Shown: piece by piece, positions 8,339-17,720 of the stretch | Numbering within the stretch: position 1 is the first letter of the stretch | Layout: the number at the start of each line of letters is the position of its first letter | IMG/VR virus record: IMGVR_UViG_3300049893_000411 | Location: 1-47,885 of that record | DNA from: a virus | DNA length: 47,885 nucleotides | Direction: 5' to 3' (one strand) | Made by a program: the position numbers and the translations under genes | The notes under the pieces: model-generated | What the model saw: only the letters and a program-made list of their open reading frames with translations | Databases searched by the model: none | What the model was told of the DNA's origin: nothing

Positions 8339-8944
8339 ATGGAGCAAATCAAAACGGCCATAGATGCCGCTGCTATAAATGTATTGAATGATCAACTTCA
8401 TTCAATGGATGAAAAACATGAGAGTCGATTCAATCGTATTGAAGATAAGATAGATAAAATTGTTGAGATGGCGGCGACTGTTGCAACTGTTCAAGAGAAA
8501 ACTCAGCAAAACACAATAGATATTAACATGGTTCGTGACAATGTACGTGAGGATATTAATCGACTTGATGATGATGTGAGAGAATTATCAGGTAAAATTG
8601 ATAAGAGTGTTACTGATAGTCACAATGCTATTACAAAAATCAAGTATACCGTTGATAAATACATTAACATAGGAATTGGTATTGTCCTTGCATGTGGTGT
8701 TATGTTTGGAGTTTTGGAATGGGTTGGGCAGTCTTATCTAAACACTTTGAAAGATGATTTTGCATCAATAAAAGCATCAACAGCAGTTAGTACTGCATCT
8801 ATCAAAGAAGTTCATAATGATATTGATGCATTGAAATTGAAGGTTGATAAGAATACTAATGATTTAGGCACCAAGATTGATAAAGGTGATTTAGAACTTC
8901 ATGGTAAGATTGACAAAATGAAGGTAGAAAAGGGAAACAAATGA
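8339..8944 (+). CDS. Coiled-coil protein with one transmembrane segment
   Basis: 201 residues. Residues 1-~110 are a long charged heptad region (RFNRIEDKIDKIVEMA, REDINRLDDDVRELSGKID). A hydrophobic span follows (IGIGIVLACGVMFGVLEWV, about 112-130), and a second coiled coil with repeated KxDK motifs closes the protein. It may oligomerise at the membrane; a lysis or injection role is possible but not proven. It overlaps the neck gene by 4 nt (ATGA), so the two are coupled. Confidence 0.6.
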   Translation: MEQIKTAIDAAAINVLNDQLHSMDEKHESRFNRIEDKIDKIVEMAATVATVQEKTQQNTIDINMVRDNVREDINRLDDDVRELSGKIDKSVTDSHNAITKIKYTVDKYINIGIGIVLACGVMFGVLEWVGQSYLNTLKDDFASIKASTAVSTASIKEVHNDIDALKLKVDKNTNDLGTKIDKGDLELHGKIDKMKVEKGNK

Positions 8945-9675
8945 CAATTGGATCAAGACAGGAACTAGGAGAATTTTGCCTTAGAGCATTAGGTGCTCCC
9001 GTTCACAACGTTGAAGTTGATGATGATCAATTGTCAGATGCCGTTGAGAATGCAATTCAATGGTATCAGGAATATCACTTTGATGGAATTGAACGTGACT
9101 ACCTTAAACATCAAATCACTTCTGATGATGTCACCAACAGATACATTGATGTTGATGAAGATGTATTTGGCATTATTAGAGTTCTACCTTGGTATCCTGC
9201 TTTTGCAGATGGTCTATTTGACATTACATATCAGCTTAGAATGAATGATTTGCGTAACCTCAGTACAGGTACACTTAACTACTTTACAACAACTATGGAG
9301 TATCTAAGTCTGTTGGATATTCTATTACGTAAAGAAAAACAATTCAGATTCAACCGTAGAATGAATCGTCTATATCTTGACATCAACTGGACCAGTGATG
9401 TTAAGGTTGGAGATTATGTTATTGTCGAATGCTATCGTACAGTCGATCCAGATACCTTCACGGAAGTTTTCAATGATATTTGGTTGAAGAAATATTCGAC
9501 CGCTCTAGTTAAGAAATATTGGGGCGCTAATCTTAGAAAGTATCAAGGATTAGCACTTCCGGGTGGAGTTATTCTTGATGGTGATAAAATTCATGCAGAG
9601 GCAGTCGAAGAAATGAAGCAACTAGAGGATGATGTTATCAATAGACAATCACCAATGTCATTCATAATGGGATAA
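8941..9675 (+). CDS. 13: Neck protein gp13-like (head completion)
   Basis: 244 residues. The N-terminus is characteristic of T4 gp13: SRQELGEFCLRALGAP, then DDDQLSDAVENAIQWYQEYH. It forms part of the neck ring that closes the filled head and accepts the tail. The three neck and tail-completion genes 13, 14 and 15 follow one another here as in T4, directly before the terminase genes. Translation is coupled to the upstream coiled-coil gene through an ATGA overlap. Confidence 0.88.
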   Translation: MTIGSRQELGEFCLRALGAPVHNVEVDDDQLSDAVENAIQWYQEYHFDGIERDYLKHQITSDDVTNRYIDVDEDVFGIIRVLPWYPAFADGLFDITYQLRMNDLRNLSTGTLNYFTTTMEYLSLLDILLRKEKQFRFNRRMNRLYLDINWTSDVKVGDYVIVECYRTVDPDTFTEVFNDIWLKKYSTALVKKYWGANLRKYQGLALPGGVILDGDKIHAEAVEEMKQLEDDVINRQSPMSFIMG

Positions 9676-9677
9676 AC

Positions 9678-10400
9678 GTGGTTTCCCTTGTCAACAAATA
9701 TTTCAATAAGTCACCTACAAATGAACAGGATTTGCTCCAAGGATTAGTCACGGAGGCAATTCAGATTCAGGGGGTCACATGTTATTACATGCCCCGCAAT
9801 TTGCAGAATCTTGATTTGGTATTTGGGGAAGATCCAATTTCAAAATTCGATACTGTTCTTCCTATCGAGATGTATATTGAAACATTTGCTGGATGGGAAG
9901 GTGCATCTGAGTTCATTTCAAAATTTGGTTTGGAAATCCGTAACAAGTTTAATGTTACTGTTGCAGTTGATCGATGGGAAAAAGAAGTTAAGAAGATCAG
10001 CAGCAAGATGTGGGTTTCAAGTCGTCCACAAGAAGGCGATCTTATATATGATAGTATAACAAAGCGCATATTTGAAATCAAATTTGTGAATCAAGATTGG
10101 CAGTTTTACCAATTAGGTAAGATGGCGTATGCCTACAGACTTGAGTGTGAAATGTACCAATTCTCTCACGAACAAGTCAGCACTGGTGTTAAAGATATTG
10201 ATGATGCTGCTAAAGATCGTGACACAAACAAACTTGATTTTCAACTATTGTTGGAGAGTGGTGATTTGCTTCTTCAAGAAAATGAATTCTCTATCTTCTT
10301 TGATGGTGGAACTGTGGTTTCACCTTTTGATAGTGGAACCGTATTCCAAGATGAAGGAAAGATCATTGAATTCCATGCTGATGATCCATTTAGGAGTTAA
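9678..10400 (+). CDS. 14: Neck protein gp14-like
   Basis: 240 residues from a GTG start at 9678, two bases after the previous stop. T4 gp14-type features are CYYMPRNLQNLDLVFGED in the N-terminal third and RPQEGDLIYDSITKRIFEI in the middle, with EFHADDPF at the C-terminus. It builds the neck with gp13 and is needed for head-tail joining. The GTG start with a weak Shine-Dalgarno region suggests coupling to gene 13. Confidence 0.87.
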   Translation: MVSLVNKYFNKSPTNEQDLLQGLVTEAIQIQGVTCYYMPRNLQNLDLVFGEDPISKFDTVLPIEMYIETFAGWEGASEFISKFGLEIRNKFNVTVAVDRWEKEVKKISSKMWVSSRPQEGDLIYDSITKRIFEIKFVNQDWQFYQLGKMAYAYRLECEMYQFSHEQVSTGVKDIDDAAKDRDTNKLDFQLLLESGDLLLQENEFSIFFDGGTVVSPFDSGTVFQDEGKIIEFHADDPFRS

Positions 10401-10402
10401 TG

Positions 10403-11155
10403 ATGTGGAAAGATGATCCTTACTATCATGGAACGATAAAGAAGGCAGTTATTGCCTTTGGTAATCTATTCGATGGTATATACATCAATTCTCAAGATGC
10501 TGCTGGTAAACCTCAACGAGTAATAAAGTGCCCAATATCTTTCGCACCGAAAGAACAATGGTACTATCGGTTAAAGGAAGACCCCGATTTCAAAAACAAG
10601 TTTGAAGTTGACCTTCCAAGGCTTTCGTTTGAAATATCTAATATCCAATATTTCCCCGAAAAGAATCTCGGAAATGCTGTCAATTCATTCCTTAAGTCGT
10701 GCGGTGGTGATCAGGCTAAGGCATATGTACCAGTATCTTATAGGCTAACTTTTCAGTTATCATCATATTGCAAGAATCAGGAAGATTCTCTTCAAATCCT
10801 TGAGCAGATTCTCCCATATTTCAGACCTGCTCTTAATATAACACTTCTTCTCATACCAGAGTTGAATTTCTCATTATCCATTCCAATTACTTTGAGTAGT
10901 GTTGAACATGAGGATAACTATCAAGATTTAACAACAAACAGAATGATCATTCAAACATTCACATTCAATATGGACGTAATGTTATTTGGTCCAACAGTTT
11001 CTGATGACAAAATCGTTCGTATCAAAGAAGCTATTGTTAATGTTACAACGAATAATACTAATGCAGTTGAAGAAACATATGATGCTGTTGTAAATCCAAG
11101 GACAGCAGAGAAAGATGAACCTTATACTATAGATGAAATGTGGACACCTCTATGA
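10403..11155 (+). CDS. 15: Tail sheath stabiliser/tail terminator gp15-like
   Basis: 250 residues from the second of two adjacent ATGs (10400 and 10403); the GGAG at 10393-10396 is better spaced for 10403. The start MWKDDPYYHGTIKKAVIAFG and the downstream LFDGIYI are typical of T4 gp15, which caps the tail tube and sheath and contacts the neck. It overlaps the small terminase gene by 4 nt. Confidence 0.88.
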   Translation: MWKDDPYYHGTIKKAVIAFGNLFDGIYINSQDAAGKPQRVIKCPISFAPKEQWYYRLKEDPDFKNKFEVDLPRLSFEISNIQYFPEKNLGNAVNSFLKSCGGDQAKAYVPVSYRLTFQLSSYCKNQEDSLQILEQILPYFRPALNITLLLIPELNFSLSIPITLSSVEHEDNYQDLTTNRMIIQTFTFNMDVMLFGPTVSDDKIVRIKEAIVNVTTNNTNAVEETYDAVVNPRTAEKDEPYTIDEMWTPL

Positions 11156-11619
11156 AAGATATTGAGAAGATTTTGAATGTTGACCCAATAGAAGTAACGG
11201 TGGAATTAAAAAGCGACAATCAATTACCAACTGTACCCCAACCGTCAGAGGTTGTCGCTCCACCATCGAATGAACCAGAAGATGATGATTACGAGTTTAT
11301 TCGTTCTAACTACTATGACATCATTCATAAAGGAAATGATGCACTAGCCGAGGCACTTGAAGTAGCACGGCAGTCTCAACATCCAAGAGCATTTGAAGTT
11401 GTGGCTCAAATGCTTAAGACCCTTGGTGATATTAATCGTCAAGTTATGCAAGCCGCTGAAGATCGTCAAAAGGTTAAGATAGCCAGAAAAGCCGGTGGTG
11501 GAAAAGGCCCAACTCAGCAAGCAGTTACAAACATTGACAAAGCAGTATTTGTCGGTAATAGTTCCGACCTGAATGATATGCTTGTTGAGAGAAAGAAGAT
11601 AAATGAATCTAGTACCTAA
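11152..11619 (+). CDS. 16: Small terminase subunit gp16-like
   Basis: 155 residues from ATG 11152, which overlaps the TGA of gene 15. An acidic, variable N-terminus is followed by the conserved helical hairpin of T4-like gp16 (YDIIHKGNDALAEALEVA, then PRAFEVVAQMLKTL), which makes the ring that regulates packaging. The C-terminal tail has the usual KAGGGKGP stretch. Its position just before the large subunit and a 17-nt overlap with it support the call. Confidence 0.87.
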   Translation: MKDIEKILNVDPIEVTVELKSDNQLPTVPQPSEVVAPPSNEPEDDDYEFIRSNYYDIIHKGNDALAEALEVARQSQHPRAFEVVAQMLKTLGDINRQVMQAAEDRQKVKIARKAGGGKGPTQQAVTNIDKAVFVGNSSDLNDMLVERKKINESST

Positions 11620-13240
11620 TCAAATACAGGAATTACTTGAAGAACTAACGTTCAAGTCAAATCCTAATCTTCGTCCATATGGAACAATTATTTCATACAC
11701 AAAGGAAATGTTCGAGGAACTCGAACGTTGTCGTGATGATCCTATCTACTTCATCCGAAAGTATGTTAAGATTATTCACCCGGATAGAGGACTTGTTCTA
11801 TTTGATCTCTATGAGTATCAAGAACGAATGGTTCGTTTGTTCCATGATAACAGATATTCAATTAACTTAACTGCTCGCCAAATGGGTAAGACTGCTGTCG
11901 CCGCAGCTTATTTCACTTGGTATATTCTGTTCAATCCAAAAAAGACTGTTGCTATTCTTGCAAACAAGCAAGCAACTTCAGACGAAATTCTTCAGAGAAT
12001 TCGTTTGTCATATGAAAACTTGCCAAAGTGGTTACAACAAGGAGTACGTGTTTTCAATTCTCGTTCTATCTCATTAGAAAATGGAACGAGAGTGTTTTCA
12101 GCAGCTACATCATCTGCTGGTATTCGTGGTCGTCAAATTAACGTTTTGTATCTTGACGAATTGGCATTCGTTCAAAACACACAAGCAGAAGCATTCTTTA
12201 CGTCGGTCTATCCAACAATTATTGCTTCTAAGGAATCAAAGATCATCATTACATCTACTCCAAATGGTTTCAACCATTTCTGGAAGTATTGGAATGATGC
12301 TGAGAAAGGAATCAATGGCTTTAAGTATCTAAGATGCCATTGGTGGGAATTGCCGGGTCGTGATAAAAAATGGTATAATGAACAGAAAGCAATTCTTGGT
12401 GAAATGAAAGCAGCACAGGAATTGGATGGTGAATTTTTAGGATCATCACGCCAATTGCTAAAGGCATCAACAATGGCAGCTATGTCAGCAGCTATACCTA
12501 TAAAAGAATATTACCAAGGAGATTATGGTGGGTTCAAGATTTATAAGGAACCCGAAAAAGACCATTTTTATGTGATAACAGTGGATGTATCCAGAGGTAG
12601 ACACTTGGATGCATCAGCTTTTACGATTTTTGATGTCACAGAATACCCACATACGATTGCTGCAACCTACAATAATCGGGATGTTGCACCACTCATGTAT
12701 GCAGGAATACTAAATAAAGTACACCGTCAATATAATAATGCCTACATGTTGATCGAAATTAACGATGTAGGGTCACAAGTAGCTGACGAATTATTCTACA
12801 CATACGAAGTAGAAGAGATGTTTTGGACTAAAACAGGTATGTTTCTTGGCATGAAAGGTGCTGATCCATATCCGGGTATTAGAACAACAAAGAAAACAAA
12901 ACGTATTGGATGCGCTAATTTAAAGGACATTATTGAGAATCAACAATTGATTATCAATGATGAGAAGTCAATTAGTGAACTTAGTACGTTTGTGCAGTCT
13001 GATATTGGTATATGGGAAGCAGACAAAGGATTTAATGATGACCAAGTAGCAACCTTATGGTTGTTTGCATGGTTAGTTACTCAACCTTGGTTTGTTGATT
13101 TGACAGATAAGAGTATGAGAGATAAGATCATGCTTGATAAGCTAAAAGAGATTGATGAACAACTTACACCATTTGGATTCATTGAAGATGGCATTCATAC
13201 TTCAATTGCTGATGATGAGTCTCTATCACTAATCAGATGA
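11603..13240 (+). CDS. 17: Large terminase subunit gp17-like (packaging ATPase-nuclease)
   Basis: 545 residues. The ATPase domain has Walker A ARQMGKT (about 91-97) and Walker B VLYLDELAF (about 180-188, catalytic Glu after Asp), with coupling motif TSTPNG. The C-terminal nuclease of RNase H fold starts at VITVDVSRGRHLDA, giving its first catalytic Asp, and later acidic residues (EINDVG, DDQVATLW) complete the site. It translocates DNA into proheads and cuts headful units. Length is close to T4 gp17 (610), slightly shorter; no intein or intron is visible. Confidence 0.93.
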   Translation: MNLVPNQIQELLEELTFKSNPNLRPYGTIISYTKEMFEELERCRDDPIYFIRKYVKIIHPDRGLVLFDLYEYQERMVRLFHDNRYSINLTARQMGKTAVAAAYFTWYILFNPKKTVAILANKQATSDEILQRIRLSYENLPKWLQQGVRVFNSRSISLENGTRVFSAATSSAGIRGRQINVLYLDELAFVQNTQAEAFFTSVYPTIIASKESKIIITSTPNGFNHFWKYWNDAEKGINGFKYLRCHWWELPGRDKKWYNEQKAILGEMKAAQELDGEFLGSSRQLLKASTMAAMSAAIPIKEYYQGDYGGFKIYKEPEKDHFYVITVDVSRGRHLDASAFTIFDVTEYPHTIAATYNNRDVAPLMYAGILNKVHRQYNNAYMLIEINDVGSQVADELFYTYEVEEMFWTKTGMFLGMKGADPYPGIRTTKKTKRIGCANLKDIIENQQLIINDEKSISELSTFVQSDIGIWEADKGFNDDQVATLWLFAWLVTQPWFVDLTDKSMRDKIMLDKLKEIDEQLTPFGFIEDGIHTSIADDESLSLIR

Positions 13241-13279
13241 CCCTATTATAATGCATCTAAGTCCCTGTAACCGACAGTT

Positions 13280-13295
13280 AATTTTAACCAAAATT
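13280..13295 (+). other. A/T-rich hairpin in the intergenic region before the sheath gene
   Basis: AATTTT-AACC-AAAATT forms a 6-bp stem and is flanked by GACAG (13273-13277) and CTGTC (13303-13307), which can extend it. The 147-nt gap also holds a late promoter box. A weak terminator for the terminase operon or a leader structure is possible. Confidence 0.35.
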
Positions 13296-13341
13296 CGATT
13301 TTCTGTCAAGTTTCAAAAGGGTCAACCAAAAGGTATAAAAC

Positions 13342-13349
13342 CATAAATA
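13342..13349 (+). promoter_or_regulatory. Late promoter box CATAAATA before the sheath gene
   Basis: One mismatch to TATAAATA, 39 nt before the sheath ATG; a strong Shine-Dalgarno AAGGAG (13375-13380) lies between. Confidence 0.65.
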
Positions 13350-13387
13350 CAAAAGTGAAGTATGTCACAATTACAAGGAGTTAACAC

Positions 13388-15445
13388 ATGCCTATCTTGA
13401 CATCCCCAACAGTCGCCGTTGTTGAGAAGGACTATTCTCAAGTTGTACCATTTGCCGCTACTGGTGAGGGTGCGATTGCAGGTCGCTTCAACAAAGGCCC
13501 AATTCTACAACCAGTCCTCATTTCATCTACTGACGATCTTGAGTCTGTTTTCGGTCGCCCATCGAATGACAATTATGTTGATTGGTTTTCCGCTTACAAC
13601 TTCCTTCAATATTCTAGCAGTTTGTGGGTCTGCCGTGTCATGGCAGAAGATATGATGAATTCTGCTGCAAAGAAGGGTGGTAATTCACCCGGCGTTCTAG
13701 TTACCAATCCAGAAGAGTTCGAAAATCTAGTTCTTAATGCCGATCCCGGACTTGATGCCGCAGGTGAATTCATTGCCAAGGAAACTGGTGCTTTAAGTGA
13801 TGCTATCAGAGTCATCATGGTTGATAACAAGAGTTGGGCTGCGTTCGCCGCAAACGTCACTGATTTTATCAGTGATGGTCAACACTTGAAAGAATATTGC
13901 CGTCTTGGACAACCAAACACAAGTCAACCAGTTATCGATGCAACGGCTAATGATGCCGCTATGGACGAAGTTACCATTTTTGTTGTCGATAAGACTGGTG
14001 CGCTCACCGGTGTCGCTGGTCGTATTCTTGAAATGTTTGAAGGTTTGTCAAAGGTTGCAAATGCGGTTGATTTTCAGGGCCGTAACATTCATTACGGTAA
14101 GTGGTTGAACCAATTCTCACAATACGTATATTGGAACAAAAACCCTGAAGATATTGGATCAGTTACCATTAGTAATGCAACATCAACTAACTCTCCTACA
14201 GATGGATTTTACACTTGGACGTTTACTGTTGCAGATTCATCATTGTTCGCAGCAGGTGAAACTGTAACCGTTTCAGGTGTTTCTGGAACAGGACAAACTT
14301 ACAATGGCGATCATGTTATTGACACAATTGCCAGTTCGACTTCAATTACTGTGAAGAATGCTGCTGAAGGTGGTACTTATGCTAGTGGTGGTAGTATGTC
14401 TGTTAAGACCCCTCTAGCTTGGGGTATTAATATGGATGCTGCATCAAGTGGTACATTCAAGACTCTATCTGCTGATGGTGGTTTAACTGTTGAATATTAT
14501 GATGAAACAATGGATGGTGGAGATGATGGTGCGGACCTTACTGATGCAGTCAACTTCGCTGCTGCTCTTGAAGAAGCATACAACCTATTCAAGAACAAGG
14601 AAACTTATAGTATTTCCTACTTGATTGGTGCTGACTTCCCAATTGCTGCTATGAAGTATTTGATTGATTCTGTTGCTGTCACTCGTCGTGATGCCATCGC
14701 TTTCGTTTCACCAAACAACAGTGGCGTTCCATTCTTCGACAAAACTACAATCGTTACAGACCTCTTGAATTGGCGTAGTGTAACGCTCAATGCTAACACT
14801 TCATTCGCAGTTATGGACACAGGCTACAAGTATCAATTTGACGGTTACAACCAAGTATATCGTTGGATTCCTCTTGCTGCTGACGTTGCTGGCCTTTGCG
14901 CTCGCAATGACTCTGAGTTTGTATCGTGGGCATCGCCGGGTGGATTTACCCGTGGTCAAATCAAGAATGTGTTGAAACTTAGCACGAACGTTGATGAAGC
15001 TGCACGTAACAAGTTGTATCCAAAGCAAATCAATGCTGTTGTTTCATTCCCCGGTAAGGGTACGGTATTGTTTGGAGATAGAACTCTCCAATCAAAGCCA
15101 AGTGCTTTCCAAAGCATCCACATCCGTAGAATGTTCATCATCATTGAAAAGTCAATTGAAGAAGCTGCGAAGTATCAATTGTTTGAGTTCAACAACCAAA
15201 CAACTCGTACCTTGTTCATTGGCATGATTGAACCATTCTTGCGTACAGTGAAGGCTGGTGATGGTCTTGACGATTTCCGTATCGTTTGCGACACAACCAA
15301 CAACACTGATGATGTTATCGCTACAGGTTCATTCGTGGCAGACATCTACGTTAAGCCAGTTTACAGCATTCAATGGGTGGTTCTCAACTTTGTTGCAGTC
15401 AAGTCTTCACTACAATTCAATCAGTTTGTTACCTCAAACCCTTGA
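13388..15445 (+). CDS. 18: Contractile tail sheath protein gp18-like
   Basis: 685 residues, close to T4 gp18 (659). The N-terminus (SPTVAVVEKDYS, then GRPSNDNYVDWFSAYNFLQY) and the C-terminal core (IRRMFIIIEKSIEEAAKYQL, then FEFNN) are the conserved sheath regions that polymerise around the tube. Between about residues 258 and 330 lies an insert rich in Thr, Ser and Gly (FYTWTFTVADSSLFAAGETV, then GGTYASGGSMSV) with the look of a beta-sandwich decoration domain exposed on the sheath surface. A late promoter and a strong Shine-Dalgarno site precede the gene, and the tube gene follows. Confidence 0.9.
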   Translation: MPILTSPTVAVVEKDYSQVVPFAATGEGAIAGRFNKGPILQPVLISSTDDLESVFGRPSNDNYVDWFSAYNFLQYSSSLWVCRVMAEDMMNSAAKKGGNSPGVLVTNPEEFENLVLNADPGLDAAGEFIAKETGALSDAIRVIMVDNKSWAAFAANVTDFISDGQHLKEYCRLGQPNTSQPVIDATANDAAMDEVTIFVVDKTGALTGVAGRILEMFEGLSKVANAVDFQGRNIHYGKWLNQFSQYVYWNKNPEDIGSVTISNATSTNSPTDGFYTWTFTVADSSLFAAGETVTVSGVSGTGQTYNGDHVIDTIASSTSITVKNAAEGGTYASGGSMSVKTPLAWGINMDAASSGTFKTLSADGGLTVEYYDETMDGGDDGADLTDAVNFAAALEEAYNLFKNKETYSISYLIGADFPIAAMKYLIDSVAVTRRDAIAFVSPNNSGVPFFDKTTIVTDLLNWRSVTLNANTSFAVMDTGYKYQFDGYNQVYRWIPLAADVAGLCARNDSEFVSWASPGGFTRGQIKNVLKLSTNVDEAARNKLYPKQINAVVSFPGKGTVLFGDRTLQSKPSAFQSIHIRRMFIIIEKSIEEAAKYQLFEFNNQTTRTLFIGMIEPFLRTVKAGDGLDDFRIVCDTTNNTDDVIATGSFVADIYVKPVYSIQWVVLNFVAVKSSLQFNQFVTSNP

Positions 15446-15460
15446 TTTTAGATTTGAAGC

Positions 15461-15468
15461 GATAAATA
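15461..15468 (+). promoter_or_regulatory. Late promoter box GATAAATA before the tube gene
   Basis: One mismatch to the T4 late box, 26 nt before the tail tube ATG at 15494, with TAGGAG as Shine-Dalgarno at 15480-15485. Confidence 0.6.
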
Positions 15469-15493
15469 ACAGAACACATAGGAGTATATAAAC

Positions 15494-16006
15494 ATGGCAA
15501 ATCTAGAGCAATTCAAATCCGTCATTAAGGGTGGAGTACGTCCAAACCAGTTCAGAGTCTTAATCGACTCTGGACCATTTGCCGGTGCAATGACAAACAT
15601 GCAATATCTATGTCACGCAGCAACACTACCCGGTTCTATTGTTGGTGTTGCCCCTGCGTACCATAGAGGTCGTATGATCCCGCTTGGTGGTGAACGCACA
15701 TTCAATCCTTGGACAATTACGATCTATGCAGATCAGGCTCTTGCTATCAGAACACTCTTCGAACGTTGGAGTAATGTATTCAATGACTACGAAGATAACA
15801 CTGGTGAAACTGATCCTACGATTTACAAGGGTTCGGCAATCGTAACACAAATGGAACGTAATGATGATGAAATCAAGCGTTATCACGTAATTGGTATGTT
15901 CCCAACTGATGTTGGTGAAATCCAATTGGGTTGGAACGTAAATGATCAACTTGAAGAATTTACAGTTACATTTACAGTTGAGCGTGTTGACCCATTCATG
16001 GGATAA
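15494..16006 (+). CDS. 19: Tail tube protein gp19-like
   Basis: 170 residues, near T4 gp19 length (163). The profile of the T4-like tube subunit is clear: VKGGVRPNQFRV-type start (here IKGGVRPNQFRVLI), LCHAATLPGSIVG, GERTFNPWTITIYAD and the closing QLEEFTVTFTVERVDPF. It forms the hexameric rings of the inner tail tube. It is the standard neighbour of the sheath and portal genes. Confidence 0.92.
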   Translation: MANLEQFKSVIKGGVRPNQFRVLIDSGPFAGAMTNMQYLCHAATLPGSIVGVAPAYHRGRMIPLGGERTFNPWTITIYADQALAIRTLFERWSNVFNDYEDNTGETDPTIYKGSAIVTQMERNDDEIKRYHVIGMFPTDVGEIQLGWNVNDQLEEFTVTFTVERVDPFMG

Positions 16007-16032
16007 TTGATTTCCTAACGGAGACTACATAA

Positions 16033-17709
16033 TTGGACTTTACACTTTTTGGTTTACGGTTTGGTGTTAATAAAGAGAAGGACGGAACAGAACAAGTCCG
16101 TCCTTCTGTTGTCACACCACAAACTGATGATGGTGCGTTAGTTTCATCTGGTAGTGCTGCTGCATACTATGGCTACTATGTAGACATGGATGGTACAGTC
16201 AAGGATGAAATTCAGGCAATTCAACGTTATCGTGAAATCTCATTGTTCCCTGATGTGGACATTGCGATTCAAGATATTGTTAATGAAGTGATTCCTTATG
16301 AAGATGAGTCACAACTTGTTACTATTGATCTTGAACGGATCGAAGAATGGTCTGATGACATCAAACACAAGATTGAGCAAGAATTCAAATTCATTTTGAC
16401 TCTGCTCAACTTTCATGAGAAGGCTTCTGATATTTTCAGGAAATGGTATGTTGATGGTCGTTTGTACTACAACGTCCTTACTGATAAGAATCCGAAGAAT
16501 GGTATTGCTGAACTTCGTCCAATTGAAGCGACGAAGATCAAGAAAGTTGTTGAAGTAGATAAGGAAAGAACACCAGAGGGTGTTGAAATTGTCAAGGCCA
16601 TTCGTGAATATTTTGTGTATTCACAGGCTGGTTTTGTTAACAATACAAATACAACAACTGCTGGTACACCAACGATGGCTCAAGGTGTTAAGCTATCAGA
16701 TGAATCAGTCGTTTACATTCCAAGTGGATTTACTGATCAGAACACTGGAGCAGTTCTAAGTTACTTGCAGAAGGCGTTAAGATCAGCAAACCAACTTAGA
16801 ATGTTGGAAGATGCTATCGTTATCTATAGATTATCTCGTGCGCCTGAACGTCGTATTTTCTACATTGACGTTGGTACTTTGCCAAAGGCAAAGGCTGAAC
16901 AATATGTGAAGGATGTTATGAATAGGTATCGTAACAAGTTAGTGTACGATGCTAGAACAGGCGAAATTCGTGATGATAAGAAATACATGTCGATGTTGGA
17001 AGATTTCTGGATGCCTCGCCGTGATGGTAACAAAGGTACTGAAATCACAACATTGCAAGGTGCCCAAAATTTGGGCGAGTTGTCTGATGTTGAGTATTTC
17101 CAGCACAAACTTTACCATGCGTTGAATATTCCAATTTCGAGAATCATTCCTGAAACTGGTTTCAATCTTGGTAGGTCAACTGAAATTACCCGTGATGAAG
17201 TCAAATTCCAGAAGTTCGTCGGTCGTCTACGTCGCAATTTCACCCAATTGTTTTATTCGTTGCTTAAGACGCAACTTATTCTCAAGGGTGTAATGACAGA
17301 AGATGACTGGTTCTTAATTAAGGAAAGGATTTCATTCCGCTTTCAGAAAGACAACTTCTTTAGTGAATTGAAGAATGCTGAAATTCTGATGAATCGTGTC
17401 ACTACCGCTCAAGGTCTTGATTTGATGCTTGGAAAGTATTTCAGCGTTGAATGGGTTGCAAAGAATGTATTCCAAATGACTGATGAAGAGTTTGCCAAGA
17501 TGCTTGCTCAAGTTGAACAAGAATATGCAGAGCATCCGTGGTGGTTCTCAGCCCGTGCTTTGTTTGACCAACAAGAAGCAATTCGTGAAACACAAGCTGC
17601 TCAAATGGCTCAAATGCAACCGGGTGGAATGGGAATGGGAATGGATATGGGACCGCAAATGATGCCACAGGGTCCGGGAACACAAGATCAGAATCAACAG
17701 GCGCAATAA
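16033..17709 (+). CDS. 20: Portal vertex protein gp20-like
   Basis: 558 residues from a TTG start at 16033, with GGAG 9 nt upstream; no ATG fits the conserved N-terminus DFTLFGLRFG. The portal core is shown by YRLSRAPERRIFYIDVGTLP, then NRYRNKLVYDARTGEI and FWMPRRDGNKGTEITTLQGA. It forms the dodecameric ring through which DNA enters and leaves, and it binds the terminase. A Met/Gln/Gly-rich tail (GGMGMGMDMGPQMM) ends the protein. The TTG start may lower expression, as only 12 copies are needed per virion. Confidence 0.9.
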   Translation: MDFTLFGLRFGVNKEKDGTEQVRPSVVTPQTDDGALVSSGSAAAYYGYYVDMDGTVKDEIQAIQRYREISLFPDVDIAIQDIVNEVIPYEDESQLVTIDLERIEEWSDDIKHKIEQEFKFILTLLNFHEKASDIFRKWYVDGRLYYNVLTDKNPKNGIAELRPIEATKIKKVVEVDKERTPEGVEIVKAIREYFVYSQAGFVNNTNTTTAGTPTMAQGVKLSDESVVYIPSGFTDQNTGAVLSYLQKALRSANQLRMLEDAIVIYRLSRAPERRIFYIDVGTLPKAKAEQYVKDVMNRYRNKLVYDARTGEIRDDKKYMSMLEDFWMPRRDGNKGTEITTLQGAQNLGELSDVEYFQHKLYHALNIPISRIIPETGFNLGRSTEITRDEVKFQKFVGRLRRNFTQLFYSLLKTQLILKGVMTEDDWFLIKERISFRFQKDNFFSELKNAEILMNRVTTAQGLDLMLGKYFSVEWVAKNVFQMTDEEFAKMLAQVEQEYAEHPWWFSARALFDQQEAIRETQAAQMAQMQPGGMGMGMDMGPQMMPQGPGTQDQNQQAQ

Positions 17710-17720
17710 GGAGGCGGATA

